7,164 nt of DNA from Nitrospirota bacterium. Lineage in GTDB: Bacteria > Nitrospirota > Thermodesulfovibrionia > Thermodesulfovibrionales > UBA6898. Numbering within the stretch: the first letter of the stretch is position 1; each line of letters opens with the position of its first letter. Where the stretch lies: contig JAJYLU010000085.1 of the NCBI GenBank assembly GCA_021787505.1, positions 1 through 7,164 of the forward strand, read 5' to 3'. Shown here piece after piece: positions 1 to 4,839 of this stretch. The position numbers and the translations under genes were made by a program. Below the pieces are notes generated by a model. That model was not told the DNA's origin and did not search any database. It worked only from the letters and a program-made list of their open reading frames with translations.

Positions 1-276
1 ACATTTGCTGACTTTTTCCGCCCGCCCCTGCCCTCTGATGGGAAGAATGCGGAATAATGCCCCGCTTTCAGCGGCGTTGTGCGATATAATACGGTCCTGG
101 GACGTATTATACTGCAGCGGCATAATTCGGCCGCTCTATTATCGCGCACAAGAGAATCCATGGAATGCTGATCTTTTGGTTGGTATGTGCTGATATGGAC
201 TCCCTCCATTAGCTGCTATTTTCCCCGTCGGCATAGCAGTTATTTTATACCTTTACGTGTGGAGGTGAGTCAAGAG
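1..276. other. Non-coding left edge of the window
   Basis: I see no credible gene here. The short open frames (for example from 5 to 193, and from 187 into the mobile element) lack ribosome binding sites and have no recognisable protein character. The stretch is notable only for the inverted-repeat cluster at 62-151, annotated separately. The sequence just left of the element contains GGAGG (261-265) next to a GTG at 265, but the frame is cut by the element. After joining across the target duplication it would encode only about 13 residues before a stop, so I do not call it a gene. Confidence 0.5.
62..151. other. Cluster of nested inverted repeats; possible structured RNA or DNA site
   Basis: Four perfect stems are packed into 90 bases. 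A 5-bp hairpin spans 62-66/70-74 with a 3-nt loop. A 7-bp outer stem TTGTGCG/CGCACAA (77-83/145-151) then encloses two hairpins: a 9-bp stem TATAATACG/CGTATTATA (85-93/103-111, 9-nt loop) and a 6-bp stem AGCGGC/GCCGCT (116-121/130-135, 8-nt loop). Together they can fold as a three-way junction. It does not have tRNA geometry, and I recognise no riboswitch or integron attC core. The 9-bp stem could alternatively be a protein-binding operator, since it contains TATAAT-like sequence. The strand is undetermined. Confidence 0.4.
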
Positions 277-285
277 AAAATTGAT
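277..285. repeat. Left 9-bp target-site duplication of the GIY-YIG element
   Basis: AAAATTGAT at 277-285 is repeated directly at 818-826. Each copy abuts exactly the outer end of the 14-bp inverted repeat at 286-299 or 804-817. This arrangement is the signature of a DNA transposition event that duplicated 9 bp of an AT-rich target. Confidence 0.7.
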
Positions 286-299
286 CAGGAGTTCCCCCA
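286..299 (+). repeat. Left terminal inverted repeat
   Basis: CAGGAGTTCCCCCA is a perfect inverted match to 804-817. The inner ten bases (AGTTCCCCCA) also recur in direct orientation at 712-721, inside the right arm of the element. Confidence 0.7.
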
Positions 300-309
300 C
301 TTTTTTATT

Positions 310-336
310 CGTCATTCCCGCGCAGGCGGGAATCCA
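310..336. repeat. dRS3-like palindrome, left copy
   Basis: The core is ATTCCC, eight bases, GGGAAT (314-333), with outer flanks CGTC and CCA. This has the form of the Neisseria dRS3 repeat and of similar extragenic palindromes in many Gram-negative genomes. It matches 657-683 in inverted orientation at 26 of 27 positions. It starts a few bases beyond the stop codon of the GIY-YIG gene, so when transcribed it could also act as a 3' hairpin on that mRNA. Confidence 0.85.
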
Positions 337-342
337 CTCTTC

Positions 343-636
343 TCAACGCATCAAGCTTTCGTACAAATCCGCCCATTCGGGGTTGTGTTCCTCAATAAGC
401 TTAAGCTTCCATACCCGATTCCATTTTTTCATTTGCCTTTCCCTCGATAGCGCTATCTCGGCGTCTCGCGCAATCTCATAGTAAACAAGCCGATGCACTC
501 CGTATTTGTTTGTGAAACCATCAACCAAGCCGTTCTTATGTTCATAAACCCTCTTCGTCAGGTCAGTGGTCACGCCTATATACAGGGTGCCTCTTCTTTG
601 GCTGGCCAAAATGTAAACATAAAAGGTTTCTTTCAT
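343..636 (-). CDS. GIY-YIG superfamily nuclease-like protein (small single-domain type)
   Basis: This gene encodes a 97-residue protein made almost entirely of one GIY-YIG domain, of the small UvrC-like nuclease type common in bacteria. Visible family features are YVYIL at residues 6-10 (the GIY equivalent), LYIGVT at 18-23 (the YIG element), the catalytic-type Arg29, and His33 in YEHK. Glu66 lies in SRERQMKKW at 64-72 as candidate metal ligand, followed by the family tail NPEW (85-88) and DLY. These proteins are expected to cut DNA using one metal ion; the biological substrate of the small family is not well defined. An ATG at 646-648 would add four residues, but relatives typically begin M-K-x-x-F/Y-Y-V-Y, so I chose 636. 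Neither start has a strong Shine-Dalgarno sequence. The gene sits between inverted dRS3-like palindromes inside a terminal-repeat element, suggesting it is mobile cargo or part of palindrome propagation. All key motifs appear intact. Confidence 0.88.
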   Translation of the reverse strand: MKETFYVYILASQRRGTLYIGVTTDLTKRVYEHKNGLVDGFTNKYGVHRLVYYEIARDAEIALSRERQMKKWNRVWKLKLIEEHNPEWADLYESLMR

Positions 637-656
637 GTATAGGACCATAGGGAAAA

Positions 657-683
657 TGGATTCCCGCCTTCGCGGGAATGACG
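657..683. repeat. dRS3-like palindrome, right copy
   Basis: The core is ATTCCC, eight bases, GGGAAT (660-679). It is the inverted partner of 310-336, with 26 of 27 positions matching. It lies 9-21 bp upstream of the two possible GIY-YIG starts, so the gene and its leader are closely bracketed by the two palindromes. Confidence 0.85.
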
Positions 684-803
684 GCTCTTATTTTACTATC
701 TGCCTGCAAAAAGTTCCCCCATTATTAAAAAAGAGCTCGACCACTTCTTAAAATCATTTTTTACTTTTACCTCAAACAGTTGCGTCTTGTGAGCATGAAA
801 TCC
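684..803. other. AT-rich right arm of the mobile element, no gene
   Basis: No open frame with a plausible start is present. The stretch contains a direct copy of the inner ten bases of the terminal repeat (712-721) and A/T runs. It may hold transposase-binding subterminal sequence or the promoter of the GIY-YIG gene, but no -35/-10 pair stands out on the minus strand. Confidence 0.45.
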
Positions 804-817
804 TGGGGGAACTCCTG
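804..817 (-). repeat. Right terminal inverted repeat
   Basis: TGGGGGAACTCCTG is the perfect reverse complement of 286-299. It is followed immediately by the second copy of the 9-bp duplication. Confidence 0.7.
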
Positions 818-826
818 AAAATTGAT
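818..826. repeat. Right 9-bp target-site duplication
   Basis: AAAATTGAT is a direct copy of 277-285. Removing 286-826 rejoins the sequence to a plausible uninterrupted intergenic stretch. Confidence 0.7.
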
Positions 827-883
827 GATGGATATGCCGTCAACTAAAGCAACAAAGAAGAAAGATCCCGGGTTCTCCTCGGC

Positions 884-916
884 GAATCCGCCTGAGTGCG
901 GACAAGCCGGAATGAC
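884..916. repeat. Degenerate extragenic palindrome related in style to the dRS3-like repeats
   Basis: A TCCGC/GCGGA stem (887-891/898-902) is followed by a CAAGCCGGAATGAC tail. The terminal GGAATGAC matches the outer end of the two intact palindromes at 310-336 and 657-683. It lies outside the terminal-repeat element, between its right end and the small Cys-rich gene. It looks like a decayed or variant member of the same broad class of scattered genome repeats. A short ATG frame running through it (852-947) is low in information and is not called. Confidence 0.4.
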
Positions 917-939
917 AAACTTAAGGAATTAAGGAGTAT

Positions 940-1176
940 CTACCAGGTCAGCGAAAGAAGGCAGCTGATGTCCGACTGGAGGCGGTTGTACTTGCACTTG
1001 ATCACCATGCACTGTTCGGAGCGATAGCAGAACCCGTCCTTTATCACCACATGCACGTTGATGCAGGTGCTTTCCCGGTGCGGGCAGGGGACATGAAGCT
1101 TCCCTGTCGTTTCGGAAAAGTGCTTCTCCAGAAAAGAATCTTTCACGGCTTTATTATACAACGTTTTTGCACGCAC
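940..1176 (-). CDS. Small Cys-rich hypothetical protein
   Basis: This open frame gives a 78-residue protein if translation starts at the GTG at 1174-1176. That start is preferred because AGGAGG (1182-1187) lies five bases upstream. A GTG at 1201-1203 in the same frame would add nine residues but has no such site. The N-terminal third is basic and probably helical. The rest contains Cys31-Pro-His-x4-Cys38, Cys50-x5-Cys56, Cys61 and Cys72, with His33 and His42, an arrangement that could bind a metal such as zinc or form disulfides. There is no signal peptide or membrane segment. I do not recognise the family. The start region carries a 12-bp direct repeat (1166-1177 and 1193-1204) spaced 27 bp apart, which duplicates a GTG-CGT-GCA-AA start-like sequence in frame. 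The gene is divergent from the lipoprotein gene. The strong RBS and patterned cysteines support a real gene, but homology is unproven. Confidence 0.5.
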   Translation of the reverse strand: MRAKTLYNKAVKDSFLEKHFSETTGKLHVPCPHRESTCINVHVVIKDGFCYRSEQCMVIKCKYNRLQSDISCLLSLTW

Positions 1177-1324
1177 CACAGCCTCCTGTTCCTTTGCACG
1201 CACCTATCACAGCAAGGAGGGATGTTCCGGTATCGGCAGGGCAAATCGCCCCAGTGGAAGAGTAGACGATAATGCCGTACCGTGAAGCGCTGCCTTGATG
1301 ACAGTCTACTCTCGAAAACGCCGA

Positions 1325-1353
1325 TTGACAAGACAGCCGAAGCGTGATCAAAT
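1325..1353 (+). promoter_or_regulatory. Sigma-70-type promoter candidate for the Tyr-rich lipoprotein
   Basis: A perfect TTGACA (1325-1330) is followed after 17 bp by TCAAAT (1348-1353), with a TGA extended -10 element just before it (1345-1347). Transcription would begin near 1360, about 16 bases before the leader ORF start at 1376. Confidence 0.55.
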
Positions 1354-1375
1354 GTAATCAGAGGCAAGGATTCAT

Positions 1376-1399
1376 ATGATTAGCGGATGTGCAGCATGA
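1376..1399 (+). CDS. Seven-codon leader ORF overlapping the lipoprotein start
   Basis: ATG at 1376-1378 opens a frame for M-I-S-G-C-A-A and stops at TGA 1397-1399. This stop overlaps the ATG of the lipoprotein gene (1396-1398) in an ATGA arrangement. AAGGA (1366-1370) sits five bases upstream of the leader ATG, whereas the lipoprotein ATG has only a poor site of its own. Translation of the lipoprotein may therefore be coupled to termination of this mini-ORF. The peptide is too short to assign any function, and the overlap could be fortuitous. Confidence 0.35.
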   Translation: MISGCAA

Positions 1400-1713
1400 A
1401 GAGATTTTTTATCATCCTTTTTCTTTTCGCGGCGCTGGCATTGCTTCCTGGCGGATGTACCTATTACTACCCTTTGGATTACGACCCTTCTTACTACCCC
1501 GATAATTACGGTTTTATTGCTCCTTTTATCTATTATTCCCCTTACGGGTACTACTCGTATTCCCCGTATCCCTATTCTTATCCGTACGGGTACTATCACT
1601 ATTACCCTTCCACCCGCTTTTATTTCGGCGAAAGCCCCGAGGACTTCAGTCAGCGGCAATTCGAGTCGCGCGAAAAGCCCGCTGGTCCCGAAGGCCCGCC
1701 ATCTACAAAATGA
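1396..1713 (+). CDS. Tyr-rich putative lipoprotein
   Basis: This 105-residue protein begins with a basic residue pair and a hydrophobic stretch (residues 3-16). A lipobox-like L-L-P-G-G-Cys21 follows, so it is probably exported and lipid-anchored. Pro at -3 makes the lipobox non-canonical. Residues 22-76 are strikingly tyrosine-rich, with about 22 Tyr alternating with Pro, Ser and Gly, including PYGYYSYS and PYGYYHYY units. The matching 11-bp DNA repeat at 1543-1553 and 1585-1595 (42 bp apart) suggests growth by internal duplication. The tail (79-105) is polar, with Glu, Gln, Arg and Pro. I do not recognise a named family; short Tyr/Pro-rich lipoproteins occur in environmental Proteobacteria and Nitrospirota, without known function. 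An in-frame ATG at 1387 would add three residues, but the 1396 ATG gives the typical M-K-R signal peptide. A promoter lies at 1325-1353. Confidence 0.72.
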   Translation: MKRFFIILFLFAALALLPGGCTYYYPLDYDPSYYPDNYGFIAPFIYYSPYGYYSYSPYPYSYPYGYYHYYPSTRFYFGESPEDFSQRQFESREKPAGPEGPPSTK

Positions 1714-1723
1714 TACGGCGGGC
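1694..1723 (+). terminator. GC-rich hairpin overlapping the lipoprotein stop codon
   Basis: GCCCGCC (1694-1700) pairs with GGCGGGC (1717-1723) as a perfect 7-bp stem, with a 16-nt loop that contains the TGA stop codon. The following bases are C/T mixed (GTTCCCCCCTTCTTA) rather than a clean U tract, so an intrinsic terminator is only a weak suggestion. It could instead stabilise the 3' end of the mRNA. Confidence 0.3.
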
Positions 1724-1787
1724 GTTCCCCCCTTCTTACTTGCCGGCTCCCCTTTGGCCCCAATGCCTTTGAAGGAATGGATTGCGG

Positions 1788-1925
1788 GGGCATGTGAAAA
1801 AAAATCTTTATCTGCGCCACCTTTGTAAGACATCTGCGACTCAAATGGCCGGAGATTTTAATAACCGGAGTTTTGAAATCATCAGTAGGCAAGTTGCGAC
1901 ATTATAAAGTTTTTTTCACATGCCC
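1788..1925. repeat. 138-bp inverted-repeat unit, MITE-like or transposon remnant
   Basis: GGGCATGTGAAAAAAA (1788-1803) is perfectly inverted at 1910-1925. After a two-base gap the match resumes with CTTTAT (1806-1811) against ATAAAG (1904-1909), giving about 22 matched bases per arm. The centre (1812-1903) is unremarkable except for two copies of CCGGAG-N0-1-TTTT. One plus-strand frame is open from 1798 to its stop at 1930-1932 (44 codons) but has no start codon. No convincing target duplication flanks the arms. A non-autonomous mobile element or the remnant of one fits best. It lies between the lipoprotein gene and the end of the M16 peptidase gene. Confidence 0.45.
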
Positions 1926-1976
1926 ACAGTAATTGCAATTCTCCGGTTCAAGGCAATCCGGTCCCGGAAACTACTT

Positions 1977-4670
1977 CTACTGCGACGCCGGCCCAAGGGT
2001 CACCTCGACAAAGTCTTTCGGTCTTATCCACTTCGTAAAAGCCGCTTTTACCTGTGCCGCGGTGGTTTTCCGGTAATTCTTCGCCGCCTCTACCGGCTCG
2101 TCCAGGGGAAGGTCCTTCAGGGCCAGATCGAGAAGTATCGACGCTATGCTGTCGGTGCTCGACTCCGAAAGCGAGACCTGACGGATAAGGAGCGATTTGG
2201 CACGGTGCAGTTCGGATGCGGTGACCGGCTTAGTCTGCATATCTTTCAGGTCGCGTTCGATTATGGCACGGGCCTTCGACACGCTTCCCGGGTCGCAGGC
2301 ATATTCGACGGCGAAGAGAGACCGGGTCTTGCCGGCCTCGACCACCGCCTCTACGGCATACACCAGTCCGGTTTTCTCCCTGAGGTCCTTATAAAGACGG
2401 GTCGAATAGAACCCCCCGGCAAGGACGTGGACCCCTACCTGAAGAGTGTAGTATGCAGGGTTTTTCCTTTTCAGCCCGAGCGTCTGGGCAAGGGTCACTT
2501 CCGCCTGCACCCTGCTAGTATCGGGGACCGCAACGGAAGAAGGCTTGTTTGCAGGCACCTGCGGGAGGTCTGTCTCCGGTTTCGGGCCGGAGGCCTTCCA
2601 GTCTCCAAACTGCTTTGCGATGATTTCCCTGGCCCGATCCACAGACACATCTCCAATGACAACAATTGTGGTCATGTCAGGGCGAAATACCTTCCGGTAA
2701 TAAGATCTGACGTCTTCGAGTGAGAGCTTCGACACTGTTTCAGGGGTCGCCTGCCTGAGGGTCGGATCTCCTTTCGGATAAAGCGCAGTGCGAAGCGCGA
2801 TGCCCGACAGGTACGAGGGACTCTTGAGCTTGCCGGCAACCGCCCCCGTTATCTCTTGTCTGACAACCTTGAACGCGTCTTCCGGAAAGGCGGGACGAAG
2901 GACATTATCCGCCAGCAACTCCACGCCCCGTTCGAACTTGTCAGACAGTATGCGGACCGAAAAACTGGTCCCCGCTGATTCATCGGCCGCGATATCATCG
3001 AGCGCCTTTTGGAACGCCAGGCGGTCGAGCTTTGTTGTACCGTAAGAGAAAAGGCTGTCGAGCACGAGGCCGACCCCTTCCTTGTCCGGCGGTGTTTCGA
3101 GGTCGGCATTGTGTTTGATCCGCCCGTAGACGCTTATGGTCTTGCTGATCTTTTCCGGCTGGACGATAAGTCTGAGCCCGTTGGGAAGCGTCAGCACCGC
3201 AGGTTTTATCATCGAGGCCGGAACAGATGGCAGCTTCGTTACCTTTGCCGCCCACTTGGGAAGCGGGGCCCCGGTCATTTTTCTCGGCGCCAGCGTCTCC
3301 TTTCTCCCGAAACCCTGCGACGCGACCGCCTTGCCAGAGGGCTTCGGCGTCAAAATCGCGACGATTGCGGTATCGTTTACGAGGTATTCCTTTGCAACCT
3401 TGTTCACCTCTGAAACAGTCACTTTCCTGATCGCGTCGATATCGTCCTCCGGAGAATTGCGTCCTTCGACAGCAAGCGCCTGGGACCAGAGCGCCGCGAG
3501 TTCGGATATAGAGTTCATCTGGAACTCGGCGTCCGCGATTTCCCGGCGTTTCGCCGCCTCGACCAGATCAGCGGGGAACCCGTTCTTGATATAATTCTCG
3601 ATTATCTTCTTGATGACAGGGACGAGTTGCGCGCCGTCTGTCCCCTGCGGAAAGGCAGCGGTTGCATATCCCAGCCCGGCTTGCGGCAGCATCGTCATGT
3701 TGAAATCCGCTGATAACGCCTTCCCCCCGGGAACAAGGGCGTAGAGGTCGGCCCTCTGGCTGTCGAGCACGTCCGCCAGTATCTGTGCAGCGGCAAAGTC
3801 AGGGCTCTTGTAGCCCGGCAGGCGATAGGCCACTACAACCACACCGTAAGACAGATCGGTTTCAAGTTTTATCGTGTTGGGCTTCAGCGGCTGCAGCTGG
3901 ACCTGCAGTCTCGGCGCCGTCGGTCGGGAGGGAATGTCAGCGAAGAACCTCTTCACCTTTTCGAGCGCATGTTGCGGCTCGACGCTCCCGGTGATGACGA
4001 GGACCGCATTATTCGGACCGTACCACTCCTCGTGAAAGGACCGGAGCATCTTCCCCGTCGTCTTGTCGAACGACGGCCGTGTGCCGAGCGCGTCGTGCGC
4101 ATACGGCGTTCCCGCGAAGATCTTGGACAGGAGTGTCGAATAAAAGACATACAGGGGGTTGGAGAGGTCCTGGGCGACTTCCTGCTCGATCGCACCGCGT
4201 TCCTCTTCCCATAGTTGGTGCGAATCGAGCACTCCGGCCATGCGTATCGCTTCGATGCGGAGGGCGATATCCAGGTCATCGGAGGGCACGGTGAAGAAAT
4301 ACTGCGTGACGGTCTGCTGTGTGTCGGCATTGAAATGCCCGCCCATCGCGGCTACAAGGTCCGAAAGCTGGTCGGCGGAAAGGCCGGGACTGCCACGGAA
4401 CATCATATGCTCCTGCGCATGGGCGGTCCCAGGGAACCCGTCCGGAGACTCGTTCGAACCGACAAGGTAATTCATCTCCGTCGTAACAACCGGCGCCAGG
4501 TCATTTTTGAGAATGACTACCCTGAGGCCGTTCTTTAGAGTTGCGCGCAAGACCTCCGGGGAAGGTTCGCAATAGGCATAGCCGCCGGACAACCCAAAAA
4601 ACAGGCACCCCGCAAAAAAAATGAGGAGAAAGGGTTTTATGATTCCGGATCTCTTTTTCTTTTTAAGCAT
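1977..4670 (-). CDS. Secreted M16 family zinc metallopeptidase, two-half fused form
   Basis: This 897-residue protein belongs to the insulinase/pitrilysin M16 family, whose members degrade peptides inside a two-lobed chamber. A basic N-terminus and hydrophobic stretch (about residues 11-31) predict Sec export to the periplasm or envelope. The first half holds the inverted zinc motif H84-A-Q-E87-H88, with general-base Glu87 and zinc ligands His84 and His88. The third ligand is Glu164 in ERGAIEQE, 76 residues after His88, the expected distance. The second half (from about 490) repeats the fold, starting LPNGLRLIV, but its zinc motif is lost (EGVGLVLDSL at 531-540). It keeps the substrate-binding R/Y region GGFYSTRLYKDLREKTGLVY (752-771), including Arg758 and Tyr771. 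Thus one chain carries both the catalytic and the inactive partner halves, which are separate subunits in other M16B enzymes. The start is supported by GGTGAG five bases upstream, with a promoter candidate at 4700-4728. It appears monocistronic. Confidence 0.93.
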   Translation of the reverse strand: MLKKKKRSGIIKPFLLIFFAGCLFFGLSGGYAYCEPSPEVLRATLKNGLRVVILKNDLAPVVTTEMNYLVGSNESPDGFPGTAHAQEHMMFRGSPGLSADQLSDLVAAMGGHFNADTQQTVTQYFFTVPSDDLDIALRIEAIRMAGVLDSHQLWEEERGAIEQEVAQDLSNPLYVFYSTLLSKIFAGTPYAHDALGTRPSFDKTTGKMLRSFHEEWYGPNNAVLVITGSVEPQHALEKVKRFFADIPSRPTAPRLQVQLQPLKPNTIKLETDLSYGVVVVAYRLPGYKSPDFAAAQILADVLDSQRADLYALVPGGKALSADFNMTMLPQAGLGYATAAFPQGTDGAQLVPVIKKIIENYIKNGFPADLVEAAKRREIADAEFQMNSISELAALWSQALAVEGRNSPEDDIDAIRKVTVSEVNKVAKEYLVNDTAIVAILTPKPSGKAVASQGFGRKETLAPRKMTGAPLPKWAAKVTKLPSVPASMIKPAVLTLPNGLRLIVQPEKISKTISVYGRIKHNADLETPPDKEGVGLVLDSLFSYGTTKLDRLAFQKALDDIAADESAGTSFSVRILSDKFERGVELLADNVLRPAFPEDAFKVVRQEITGAVAGKLKSPSYLSGIALRTALYPKGDPTLRQATPETVSKLSLEDVRSYYRKVFRPDMTTIVVIGDVSVDRAREIIAKQFGDWKASGPKPETDLPQVPANKPSSVAVPDTSRVQAEVTLAQTLGLKRKNPAYYTLQVGVHVLAGGFYSTRLYKDLREKTGLVYAVEAVVEAGKTRSLFAVEYACDPGSVSKARAIIERDLKDMQTKPVTASELHRAKSLLIRQVSLSESSTDSIASILLDLALKDLPLDEPVEAAKNYRKTTAAQVKAAFTKWIRPKDFVEVTLGPASQ

Positions 4671-4699
4671 ATGGTCTCACCAGCCTTTTGTTTTTTTAA

Positions 4700-4728
4700 A
4701 GTGTAGCAGCAACAGGGGAGAGTAGCAA
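4700..4728 (-). promoter_or_regulatory. Promoter candidate for the M16 peptidase gene
   Basis: Read on the minus strand, TTGCTA (4723-4728) and TACACT (4700-4705) are separated by 17 bp, with TGC directly before the -10 hexamer. Transcription would start near 4693, leaving a leader of roughly 22 bases that includes the GGTGAG ribosome binding site. The same -10 hexamer and TGn extension occur upstream of the oxidoreductase gene (6908-6936). Confidence 0.45.
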
Positions 4729-4756
4729 CAGCATTGAAGAGATTAAGAAAAATTAA

Positions 4757-4786
4757 TTGGTTTTTTTCATAAGGTTATGCGATTAT
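4757..4786 (+). promoter_or_regulatory. Weak promoter candidate for the 195-aa exported protein
   Basis: TTGGTT (4757-4762) and GATTAT (4781-4786) are spaced 18 bp apart, with TGC just before the -10 element. Each hexamer matches consensus only in part, so this is a suggestion. The start would lie near 4793, giving a leader of about 47 bases before the ATG. Confidence 0.3.
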
Positions 4787-4839
4787 AGTTCAACAAAGTG
4801 TTCTCTAAAACTTATTTGTCCGCTCGGGAGGATCTGCAA

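Larger units (their letters stand above)
286..817. mobile_element. 532-bp terminal-inverted-repeat element carrying a GIY-YIG nuclease gene
   Basis: The element is bounded by perfect 14-bp inverted repeats, CAGGAGTTCCCCCA (286-299) and its reverse complement (804-817), and by a 9-bp direct repeat (277-285/818-826). Inside, from the left, are a short AT-rich arm, a dRS3-like palindrome (310-336), the minus-strand GIY-YIG gene, the inverted copy of the palindrome (657-683), and an AT-rich right arm (684-803) without a gene. There is no transposase, so movement would have to be driven in trans, as for a MITE-like element. The GIY-YIG/palindrome unit may be a second insertion nested within a simpler element, because the palindromes bracket it symmetrically. 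The IS family is not identifiable: 9-bp duplications occur in several families, and I cannot search for the repeat. Confidence 0.65.

Noticed and set aside
77..151. tRNA-like reading of the three-way junction (7-bp outer stem)
   Set aside because: Arm number, arm lengths and loop content do not fit a tRNA; no anticodon arm or T-loop signature.
187..450. 87-codon plus-strand frame entering the mobile element
   Set aside because: It crosses the terminal repeat, palindrome and antisense GIY-YIG gene; its reading of the palindrome gives the typical repeat-derived pseudo-peptide.
852..947. 32-codon ATG frame running through the degenerate palindrome
   Set aside because: It is repeat-derived low-information peptide with no ribosome binding site.
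1259..1312. 9-bp inverted repeat AGAGTAGAC/GTCTACTCT with a 36-base loop
   Set aside because: It is a single short repeat upstream of the lipoprotein promoter with no further symmetry; could be an operator, but too little supports it.
1372..1833. 153-codon minus-strand frame antisense to the lipoprotein gene
   Set aside because: It is mostly a mirror of the Tyr codons (Val/Ile/Arg-rich), with no ribosome site or recognisable domain; the plus-strand signal peptide and promoter are better supported.
1920..2723. 267-codon plus-strand frame inside the M16 gene
   Set aside because: Antisense shadow of the clearly homologous M16 coding sequence; no family character of its own.
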